From an uncultured Actinomycetes bacterium (GTDB taxonomy: Bacteria; Actinomycetota; Actinomycetes; Nanopelagicales; Nanopelagicaceae), in contig CAIJOE010000163.1 in the NCBI GenBank assembly GCA_903822245.1, positions 1-7,427 of the forward strand: a DNA stretch of 7,427 nt, written 5' to 3'. The notes beneath the pieces were generated by a model, which saw only the letters and a program-made list of their open reading frames with translations, made no database searches and had not been told where the DNA came from. This document shows positions 1 through 4,324 of the stretch, piece by piece. Positions within the stretch are counted from its first letter, which is position 1, and the number at the start of each line of letters is the position of its first letter. A program made the translations under genes and the position numbers.

Positions 1-1
1 A

Positions 2-1024
2 AAAGATGCTGCTGCCACCTTTGGTTGGAAAGAAACTGAAACAGATTGGCGCAAAGTAATTGCGCGAAGTGATATCGATATTATCGATGTGAGTACCTCT
101 GGTGAAACTCATGCCGAAATTTCTAATGCCGCACTTGCCGCTGGCAAGCACGTGATTTGTGAAAAGCCGCTGGCAAATACTTCTGAAGAAGCACAAAGCA
201 TGGTCAAAGCTGCGGCAGATGCGGCGGCCAAAGGCGTGCAATCAATGGTGGCCTTTAACTATCGCCGAGTACCAGCAGTTGCTTTTGCTAAGCAGCTAGT
301 AGAGCAAGGAAGACTTGGAACGATTTATCACGTTAGAGCCGAGTACTTGCAAGACTGGATTGTTGATCCAGAGTTTCCACTTGTCTGGCGCTTAGAGAAA
401 GATAAAGCTGGATCAGGTGCTCTGGGTGATATTGGTTCACACATCGTAGATGCCACACAATTTATTACTGGCTCTCACATCACAAGTGTTTCTGGACAGA
501 TGAAAACCTTTATTAAAAAGCGGCCATTACTTGCCGCTCTAGATGGTGGTCTGCGCGCATCTGGCTCAGAGAAGATGGGCGATGTGACGGTAGATGACGC
601 CGCAGTCTTCACGGCAAATTTTGATAATGGCGCGATTGGCGTCTTTGAAGCAACTAGGTTTGCTACCGGCCATAAGAATGGCATGAGCGTTGAGATAAGT
701 GGTTCTAAGGGAACTTTGTCATTCACCTTTGAATCAATGAATGAATTGATGTTTCATGATCACACTTTGCCTGCTACTGAAGCTGGCTTTAGAAGGATCT
801 CAGTGACCCAAGCAGAGCATCCATATGTGGCGGCCTGGTGGCCACCTGGACACATTCTTGGCTATGAGCACACCTTTACCCATGAGGTCTATGACTTCTT
901 GATGGGAATAAAGAGCGGCAAAGCCGCCCTGCCTTCCTTTGCCGATGGCTTAAATGTGCAGAACGTATTAAAAGCAGTAGAAGCAAGTTCTAATAACGAA
1001 TCCAAACTAACCAAAGTGAACTAA
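2..1024 (+). CDS. Gfo/Idh/MocA-family NAD(P)-dependent oxidoreductase, 5'-truncated
   Basis: The reading frame is open from base 2, so the gene enters from the left edge; the GTG at 89 is an internal valine, not the start. The 340 visible residues begin late in the Rossmann fold, and about 40-50 N-terminal residues with the GxGxxG dinucleotide motif are probably outside the window. Visible family signatures are the run leading to the EKPL motif (Lys at visible residue 55, bases 164-166; in this family the lysine near the nicotinamide) and GDIGSHIVD at residues 142-150, whose His147 is the usual catalytic-site histidine. These enzymes oxidise or reduce a sugar, polyol or inositol hydroxyl with NAD(P) in the cytoplasm. 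The stop lies 11 bases before a sugar isomerase, so the two are very likely co-transcribed and act on the same carbohydrate. The family is certain; the substrate (inositol-, glucoside- or other sugar-derived) cannot be told. Confidence 0.93.
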   Translation, partial: KDAAATFGWKETETDWRKVIARSDIDIIDVSTSGETHAEISNAALAAGKHVICEKPLANTSEEAQSMVKAAADAAAKGVQSMVAFNYRRVPAVAFAKQLVEQGRLGTIYHVRAEYLQDWIVDPEFPLVWRLEKDKAGSGALGDIGSHIVDATQFITGSHITSVSGQMKTFIKKRPLLAALDGGLRASGSEKMGDVTVDDAAVFTANFDNGAIGVFEATRFATGHKNGMSVEISGSKGTLSFTFESMNELMFHDHTLPATEAGFRRISVTQAEHPYVAAWWPPGHILGYEHTFTHEVYDFLMGIKSGKAALPSFADGLNVQNVLKAVEASSNNESKLTKVN

Positions 1025-1035
1025 GGAGCAAACAA

Positions 1036-2040
1036 ATGGCACGCGATGTAACACTATTTACCGGACAGTGGGCCGATCTTCCATTTGAGAAGATGTGTGA
1101 ATTGGCTTCTGGCTGGGGCTATGACGGACTTGAAATTGCTTGCTGGGGAGATCACTTTGAAGTAGATCGCGCCCTAAATGAGCCTGGCTATATTGAAGGT
1201 CGCCATGCGATTCTAAAGAAATATAACTTGAAAGTATTTGCAATCTCTAACCACCTAGTAGGTCAAGCAGTTTGTGATCACCCAATTGATGAGCGCCATA
1301 AAGGAATCTTGTCACCACGTATTTGGGGCGATGGGGATCCTGAAGGTGTGAGAAAGCGCGCGGCAGAAGAGATGAAAGATACGGCTAGAGCTGCAGCAAA
1401 GTTTGGGGTCAAGACCGTAGTTGGCTTTACTGGCTCATCTATTTGGCACACCGTTGCAATGTTTCCACCAGCACCAGCATCAATGATTGAGGCTGGCTAT
1501 AAGGACTTTGCAGATCGCTGGAATCCAATCCTGGATGTCTTTGATGAAGTTGGTGTGCGCTTTGCTCACGAAGTTCACCCAAGTGAGATTGCATATGACT
1601 ACTGGACTACCAAGGCCACCTTGGATGCCATTGGTCATCGCAAAGCATTTGGCCTTAACTGGGATCCAAGCCACTTTATGTGGCAAGACCTAGATCCAGT
1701 TTCATTTATTCTTGAATTTGCTGACATTATTTATCACGTAGATTGCAAGGATGCTAAGCGCAATCTAAATGGTCGAAACGGTCGCCTAGGCTCTCACCTA
1801 CCTTGGGGTAATCCATATCGTGGTTGGGACTTCGTATCTGTTGGTCATGGCGATGTGCCATGGGAGCAATGCTTTAGAGCGCTCAACGCAATCAAATATG
1901 ACGGACCGATCTCCATCGAATGGGAAGATGCTGGAATGGATCGCCTTGTAGGTGGCCCAGAATCACTAGCCTTTATTCGCAAGATGACTCAGATCGTGCC
2001 ATCGGATGCCTCATTTGATGCAGCCTTTAGCTCTAATTAA
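1036..2040 (+). CDS. Sugar phosphate isomerase/epimerase, TIM barrel (AP_endonuc_2-like)
   Basis: A 334-residue protein of the xylose-isomerase-like TIM-barrel family, which includes inosose dehydratases/isomerases and ketose 3-epimerases. The expected metal site is visible: Glu179 in AHEVHP, Asp210 with His213 in NWDPSH, His234 in YHVDCKD and Glu295 in ISIEWED. This is the Glu-Asp-His-Glu order of D-tagatose 3-epimerase and IolI-type proteins, so a divalent-metal enzyme that moves protons on a sugar is likely. Between His234 and Glu295 lies a longer Gly/Asn-rich loop (about residues 240-275) than in short epimerases, suggesting a distinct subfamily. The ATG is well supported: AAGGAG at 1023-1028 sits 7 bases upstream and overlaps the stop codon of the preceding oxidoreductase, indicating translational coupling. 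The substrate is unknown; the neighbour suggests an oxidoreductase-isomerase pair in sugar or polyol catabolism. Confidence 0.92.
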   Translation: MARDVTLFTGQWADLPFEKMCELASGWGYDGLEIACWGDHFEVDRALNEPGYIEGRHAILKKYNLKVFAISNHLVGQAVCDHPIDERHKGILSPRIWGDGDPEGVRKRAAEEMKDTARAAAKFGVKTVVGFTGSSIWHTVAMFPPAPASMIEAGYKDFADRWNPILDVFDEVGVRFAHEVHPSEIAYDYWTTKATLDAIGHRKAFGLNWDPSHFMWQDLDPVSFILEFADIIYHVDCKDAKRNLNGRNGRLGSHLPWGNPYRGWDFVSVGHGDVPWEQCFRALNAIKYDGPISIEWEDAGMDRLVGGPESLAFIRKMTQIVPSDASFDAAFSSN

Positions 2041-2065
2041 AAGCTAGTTACTTTCTAATTACTTT

Positions 2066-2097
2066 AAGCACTCGCACGAGAAATCGTGCGAGTGCTT
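2066..2097 (+). terminator. Terminator-like hairpin, 14-bp perfect stem with GAAA loop
   Basis: Bases 2066-2079 are perfectly complementary to 2084-2097, closing on a GAAA tetraloop, 26 bases after the isomerase stop. There is no T-tract on either side (GCTCGATG follows on the plus strand), so it is not a textbook intrinsic terminator. Hairpins without a T-tract are often proposed as terminators or RNA-stabilising 3' ends in Actinobacteria. Lying between convergent genes, it may serve both the isomerase operon and lexA. The GNRA-type loop forms only on the plus-strand transcript. Confidence 0.7.
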
Positions 2098-2142
2098 GCT
2101 CGATGATGTCTTTGTAGTAGCCATTGCAACTGCGATCACTCA

Positions 2143-2158
2143 TCAAGATATATCTTGA
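2143..2158. promoter_or_regulatory. Orphan 16-bp perfect palindrome (TCAAGATATATCTTGA), operator-like
   Basis: The sequence reads identically on both strands with no central spacer, which suits a dimeric repressor better than an RNA hairpin. It lies in the 143-bp gap between the convergent isomerase and lexA ends, 25 bp beyond the lexA stop codon, where no promoter for an annotated gene is expected. I cannot assign a regulator. It may be a solitary operator, a remnant of a lost gene, or a coincidence of AT-rich sequence. Confidence 0.4.
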
Positions 2159-2183
2159 CGGTATTAGAACTTAGTTTGCCTTG

Positions 2184-2810
2184 CTATTTAATTGAACGAA
2201 GTACGGCAGTTACTTTGCCCAAAATCTGCGCATCATCTGCTGGGATTGGGGCGTAGTCATCATTTGCTGGAAGTAGCCAGTAGTGGCCATCCTTCTTTGA
2301 GAAAGTCTTTACGGTGGCTTCGCCATCGATCATGGCTGCCACAATCTGACCTTTTTCAGCCGACTTCTGTTCTCTAATTACGACATGATCGCCATCAAAG
2401 ATTCCAGCATCGATCATGGAATCGCCCTTTACTTTGAGCATGTAGACATTGCCCTTACCAACTAGGGATTCAGGCAGGGTGTGGACCTGGTCAATATTTT
2501 GATCTGCGGTGATTGGAATACCGGCTGCAATCTGGCCAACTAGGGGCACATTTCGAGTCTTCTCAGGTGCCATTCCCTCATCTGGGGTTAGCTCCAAGGC
2601 GCGGCCTTTGGTCTGGGCTCGCTTGATTAGTCCTTTTTCAGCCAGGATCTCTAGCTGGTATTTAACAGAGGCGGGGGAGGCTAGGCCGGCTAGCTCGCCG
2701 ATCTCACGCATAGAAGGGGCATAGCCATTCTTGGCAACCGAGGCCTGAATGACCTCAAGGATCTTGGCTTGGCGGGGGGTTAGCTCAGTATCTGGGTGCT
2801 TACTTGTCAT
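2184..2810 (-). CDS. lexA: LexA, SOS-response repressor and autoprotease
   Basis: A 208-residue LexA, the normal family length. An N-terminal winged helix-turn-helix covers about residues 10-65 (LTPRQAKILEVI through EKGLI) and binds SOS boxes. The self-cleavage site is Ala96-Gly97 in VGQIAAG, and the S24-type protease dyad is Ser131 in GDSM and Lys168 in ATVKTF, so all residues needed for RecA-stimulated self-cleavage are present. The frame stays open to 2972, but homology begins at MTSKHPDTEL, so the ATG at 2808-2810 is the start; the longer version would run over the SOS boxes and the divergent gene. No Shine-Dalgarno precedes this ATG, and a TACCCT -10-like hexamer 6 bases upstream suggests a leaderless mRNA. 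An SOS box at 2842-2857 implies autorepression. The gene is divergent from the LysM gene and convergent with the isomerase. Confidence 0.97.
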   Translation of the reverse strand: MTSKHPDTELTPRQAKILEVIQASVAKNGYAPSMREIGELAGLASPASVKYQLEILAEKGLIKRAQTKGRALELTPDEGMAPEKTRNVPLVGQIAAGIPITADQNIDQVHTLPESLVGKGNVYMLKVKGDSMIDAGIFDGDHVVIREQKSAEKGQIVAAMIDGEATVKTFSKKDGHYWLLPANDDYAPIPADDAQILGKVTAVLRSIK

Positions 2811-2816
2811 GGAATA

Positions 2817-2846
2817 AGGGTAGCCGAGAATCTCAAAAAAAGCGAA
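2817..2846 (-). promoter_or_regulatory. Proposed leaderless lexA promoter
   Basis: On the minus strand, TACCCT (2822-2817) fits the actinobacterial TAnnnT -10 pattern and ends 6 bases before the lexA ATG, placing the transcription start at or next to the start codon. A weak -35 (TTCGCT, 2846-2841) lies 18 bp further upstream and falls inside the SOS box, so LexA bound there would block polymerase. This comes from pattern matching only; no transcription start is known. Confidence 0.45.
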
Positions 2847-2857
2847 CAAATGTTCTA
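2842..2857. promoter_or_regulatory. SOS box 1 (LexA site), lexA-proximal
   Basis: GCGAACAAATGTTCTA keeps the full GAAC-N4-GTTC core and matches 10 of the 12 fixed positions of TCGAAC-N4-GTTCGA. Its centre is about 40 bp upstream of the lexA start codon, over the proposed lexA -35, so its expected role is lexA autorepression. Confidence 0.82.
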
Positions 2858-2864
2858 AAAAAAC

Positions 2865-2893
2865 TTGCAGGTGTCGGTGCTCTGGGCTATATT
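2865..2893 (+). promoter_or_regulatory. Proposed promoter of the LysM gene
   Basis: TTGCAG (2865-2870), a 17-bp spacer and TATATT (2888-2893) form a good sigma-A-type promoter facing right. The predicted start near 2900 falls at the left edge of SOS box 2, so LexA would sit on about +1 to +16. It predicts a 5' leader of roughly 58 bases before the LysM start codon. Confidence 0.55.
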
Positions 2894-2899
2894 TCTCTA

Positions 2900-2915
2900 T
2901 AGAACAGGTGTTCGA
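2900..2915. promoter_or_regulatory. SOS box 2 (LexA site), LysM-proximal
   Basis: TAGAACAGGTGTTCGA has the complete GAAC-N4-GTTC core and 11 of 12 matches to TCGAAC-N4-GTTCGA. Its centre is 58 bp from that of box 1. It lies just downstream of the proposed -10 of the LysM gene, a position from which LexA would block transcription initiation. Confidence 0.85.
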
Positions 2916-2936
2916 AAAGTTCGAACCCCCAAGTTC
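2910..2936. repeat. Extra LexA-type half-sites next to SOS box 2
   Basis: GTTCGAA occurs at 2910-2916 and again at 2919-2925, a 9-bp-step direct repeat; the second copy extends to the perfect palindrome GTTCGAAC (2919-2926). A further GTTC at 2933-2936 is separated from the GAAC at 2923-2926 by 6 bases instead of 4. None makes a canonical third SOS box, but the density of half-sites suggests a degenerate or auxiliary LexA site. Confidence 0.4.
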
Positions 2937-2957
2937 TCCGAGAAATGGATTCCCCCC

Positions 2958-3269
2958 ATGAGTAAGAATCAATCACGAAAGCTAACCCGCACTTTTGCTG
3001 TGGCATCGCTATTGATAGTGATTGGCGCTGGTTTTAGCGCAGTTGGTAACGCTGCTGATAGCGGTGTTAGCTCAAAATCTTTAGTAACAAATGAGTCGCA
3101 TTTCAATCAAGTCCAGGTAGTTGTAACAGCCGGTGAGAGCCTTTGGTCAATTGCCAAGATGGTCGGCGGCTCTGATCTAAATTCCGTCGTAGATCAGATA
3201 GTCGCCATAAACCACCTACCAAGCTCAGATGTGAGCGCTGGAATGCGCCTGTGGGTGCCTGCTAATTAA
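2958..3269 (+). CDS. Small LysM-domain membrane/exported protein, candidate SOS division inhibitor
   Basis: A 103-residue protein. A basic N-terminus (KNQSRKLTR) precedes a hydrophobic stretch at about residues 12-31, which ends in GNAAD and could be a signal peptide or a membrane anchor. After a Ser-rich linker, residues 50-102 form one LysM domain (VTAGESLWSIAK to GMRLWVPAN), which binds peptidoglycan glycan chains. The frame is open upstream to a TTG at 2865, but the ATG at 2958 is preferred because the upstream part would cover the promoter and SOS box and the basic/hydrophobic signal begins here. No clear Shine-Dalgarno is seen. Divergence from lexA, an SOS box on its promoter, and nrdR downstream match Rv2719c of mycobacteria; YneA (Bacillus) and DivS (Corynebacterium) are likewise lexA-linked SOS division inhibitors. 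The division-inhibitor role is inferred from context; the LysM assignment is secure. Confidence 0.88.
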   Translation: MSKNQSRKLTRTFAVASLLIVIGAGFSAVGNAADSGVSSKSLVTNESHFNQVQVVVTAGESLWSIAKMVGGSDLNSVVDQIVAINHLPSSDVSAGMRLWVPAN

Positions 3270-3322
3270 GGCTAGCCCTCATCGCATCCCTTATGTTTGT
3301 GGGGTACAAGGAGTAATTTCCA

Positions 3323-3350
3323 AGTAGGACCCAAATTCTGTGGCCCTACT
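3323..3350 (+). other. Hairpin in the LysM-nrdR spacer
   Basis: AGTAGG (3323-3328) pairs with CCTACT (3345-3350), and CCA (3331-3333) pairs inside with TGG (3341-3343), giving an interrupted stem around a 7-base loop. AGGGAG follows immediately and is the ribosome binding site of the short ORF at 3364. It lacks a T-tract, so it is more likely a leader structure than a terminator, if it functions at all. Confidence 0.35.
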
Positions 3351-3363
3351 AGGGAGATATGTA

Positions 3364-3399
3364 ATGACTGATTGTTCCTGGAATTGCTGCTCCAATTAA
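3364..3399 (+). CDS. Possible 11-residue Cys-rich leader peptide, or 5' end of a frameshifted small gene
   Basis: An ATG 7 bases after a good Shine-Dalgarno (AGGGAG, 3351-3356) encodes MTDCSWNCCSN and then TAA. Three of eleven codons are cysteine, two adjacent, as in attenuation-type leader peptides, but no cysteine-related gene follows. Alternatively the ATG belongs to the ORF at 3407: that other frame is open from 3368, so a single-base shift near 3367-3370 would join the ATG to LIVPGIAAPIKFW and on into it. Neither reading is proven. Confidence 0.25.
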   Translation: MTDCSWNCCSN

Positions 3400-3406
3400 G
3401 TTTTGG

Positions 3407-3595
3407 ATGTCAGCTTCCCAATTTGAATATTGGAAACATACCCATTTGACCGTAGATGTGGTCGTTGGCCGGGGTGGGGGATTTTCCCTAGAGAGTCCAG
3501 AGGGCAAGCGCTTTTTGATCCGCTCACGCCTATTTACCGACGAGGAATGGGCTATTTTGGAAAACGCGAGCGTGCCCACCGGGGTAACGAACTGA
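3407..3595 (+). CDS. Possible small protein of unknown function (62 residues)
   Basis: An ATG-initiated frame of 62 residues in a stretch with no other gene. It uses codons common in the neighbouring genes (CGC, ACC, TCA, GCT, CTA), although a GC-rich patch gives an unusual Arg-Gly-Gly-Gly turn at residues 22-25. The C-terminal half (FLIRSRLFTDEEWAILENAS, residues 36-55) looks like a real strand-plus-helix protein segment. There is no Shine-Dalgarno before 3407, whereas a good one precedes the out-of-frame ATG at 3364, and the 3407 frame is open back to 3368. This fits a gene of about 77 codons with a single frameshift near its start. I recognise no family and no transmembrane segment. It could equally be a chance ORF or lie within a non-coding RNA. 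Confidence 0.35.
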   Translation: MSASQFEYWKHTHLTVDVVVGRGGGFSLESPEGKRFLIRSRLFTDEEWAILENASVPTGVTN

Positions 3596-3652
3596 TTTTG
3601 CCCGACACGCCGCACAGCATCCTCTAAACCCTCAAGTTGGGGTGTAGTTTTA

Positions 3653-3668
3653 GTACTACATATAGGGG
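3653..3668. promoter_or_regulatory. Candidate NrdR box 1
   Basis: GTACTACATATAGGGG matches 11 of 16 positions of the general NrdR-box pattern ACACWATATATWGTGT, including the central ATATAG. It lies about 90-100 bp upstream of the nrdR start codon, and a second, weaker match begins exactly 31 bp downstream. Tandem boxes spaced by about three helical turns are the known arrangement for NrdR. Confidence 0.6.
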
Positions 3669-3683
3669 TTGACCGCGAAATAA

Positions 3684-3699
3684 GTTCCATAAGTTGTGG
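3684..3699. promoter_or_regulatory. Candidate NrdR box 2
   Basis: GTTCCATAAGTTGTGG matches about 9 of 16 positions of the NrdR-box pattern, best in its right half (TTGTG). It would be weak alone; its support is the exact 31-bp step from box 1 and its overlap with the proposed -35 of the nrdR promoter. It fits autorepression of nrdR-nrdJ. Confidence 0.42.
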
Positions 3700-3713
3700 T
3701 TTTCGACTATATT
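3685..3713 (+). promoter_or_regulatory. Proposed nrdR-nrdJ promoter
   Basis: TATATT (3708-3713) is a good -10. The hexamer 17 bp upstream, TTCCAT (3685-3690), is a poor -35 that lies inside NrdR box 2. The start would fall near 3720, giving a leader of about 36 bases with AAGGAG at 3742-3747. A consensus-like TTGACC at 3669-3674 has no -10 at 16-18 bp and was not chosen. Confidence 0.5.
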
Positions 3714-3755
3714 GCTCTTTCCCCCGCATTATCTCGAAAACAAGGAGTAAGACCG

Positions 3756-4304
3756 ATGAACTGCCCATTTTGCCGCAACGAGGACTCTAGAGTCGTTGAC
3801 TCTCGTCCCGTGGAAGAGGGCACCTTAATCCGCCGTCGCCGCGAATGCAGCGAATGTGGTCGTCGTTTCACTACCTCTGAGACCTCAGCCTTGATGATCA
3901 TCAAGCGCTCTGGAGCGAGCGAACCTTTTAGCCGTGAAAAAGTCATCGAAGGTGTGGCCAAGGCCTGCCAGGGACGACCAGTAGAAAGTGCTGACCTAGC
4001 TCTACTTGCCCAAAGAGTTGAAGAGACCCTTCGCTCTGATGGCCAAGCCGAGGTAGAGGCCCAAGAAGTTGGAATGGCAATCCTTGCGCCACTCCGAGAG
4101 CTAGATGAGGTCGCTTACTTAAGATTTGCCTCGGTATATCGTAACTTTACCTCCTTAGAAGATTTCGAAGGCGAGATCGCACTTCTCCGCGCAGCTCCTT
4201 CAAAGATTTCAAGTACTGCTTCATATAACGTTTCAAAAGTTTCACAATCTGCTTCAAATGCAACAGCCCCAGTTGCCGCATCAAAAAATTCAGTTAACAA
4301 CTAA
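3756..4304 (+). CDS. nrdR: NrdR, ATP/dATP-sensing repressor of ribonucleotide reductase genes
   Basis: A 182-residue NrdR. The N-terminal zinc ribbon uses Cys3 and Cys6 (CPFC) and Cys31 and Cys34 (CSEC) with the characteristic Arg run RRRRE between them. The ATP-cone follows at about residues 45-137 (IIKRSG, EPFSREKVIEGVAKAC, VAYLRFASVYRNF) and senses ATP/dATP to control oligomeric state and DNA binding. The start is fixed by AAGGAG at 3742-3747, 8 bases before ATG, and by MNCPFC being the usual N-terminus. After the conserved core, residues about 148-182 form a Ser/Ala/Asn/Thr-rich tail, making the protein some 30 residues longer than a typical 150-residue NrdR. nrdJ begins 20 bases downstream, so the two form an operon, with candidate NrdR boxes upstream implying autoregulation. 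The plus frame remains open to 3696, but that extension lacks support. Confidence 0.97.
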   Translation: MNCPFCRNEDSRVVDSRPVEEGTLIRRRRECSECGRRFTTSETSALMIIKRSGASEPFSREKVIEGVAKACQGRPVESADLALLAQRVEETLRSDGQAEVEAQEVGMAILAPLRELDEVAYLRFASVYRNFTSLEDFEGEIALLRAAPSKISSTASYNVSKVSQSASNATAPVAASKNSVNN

Positions 4305-4324
4305 TCGGAAGAAGGAACAAACGC

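Larger units (their letters stand above)
3270..3652. other. Long stretch without a confident gene between the LysM gene and nrdR
   Basis: The stretch begins with a GGCTAGCC palindrome (3270-3277) right after the LysM stop; I see no intrinsic terminator for that gene. ACAAGGAGTAA at 3306-3316 repeats exactly the ribosome-binding sequence of nrdR (3740-3750) but has no start codon at a useful distance. A hairpin (3323-3350), a short Cys-rich ORF and a 62-codon ORF follow and are listed separately. I find no cobalamin-riboswitch B12 box, tRNA or tmRNA signature. A small RNA or a decayed small gene is possible. Confidence 0.5.

Noticed and set aside
1480..1693. Overlapping open frames of 68 codons on both strands inside the isomerase gene.
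   Set aside because: They are alternative frames of a well-supported gene with intact metal-site motifs.
2865..2957. A TTG start at 2865 for the LysM gene, adding 31 residues.
   Set aside because: The TTG is part of the proposed -35 hexamer, and the extension would place residues before a normal basic-hydrophobic signal segment.
2811..2972. A 54-residue N-terminal extension of LexA in the same frame.
   Set aside because: It would be translated across both SOS boxes and the divergent start; LexA homology starts at the ATG ending at 2810, giving the usual family length.
3306..3316. ACAAGGAGTAA, an exact copy of the nrdR ribosome-binding sequence at 3740-3750.
   Set aside because: No start codon follows within useful distance and the flanks do not match, so a duplicated nrdR leader is not supported; eleven bases with a common AAGGAG core can recur by chance.
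3270..3755. A cobalamin riboswitch in front of the B12-dependent reductase operon.
   Set aside because: I find no B12-box sequence or the conserved core elements in the spacer; NrdR boxes explain the control better.
3349..3768. A 139-codon open frame on the minus strand through the LysM-nrdR spacer.
   Set aside because: It runs over the nrdR promoter and start, has no ribosome binding site or recognisable domain, and its composition looks like the antisense of a GC-rich stretch.
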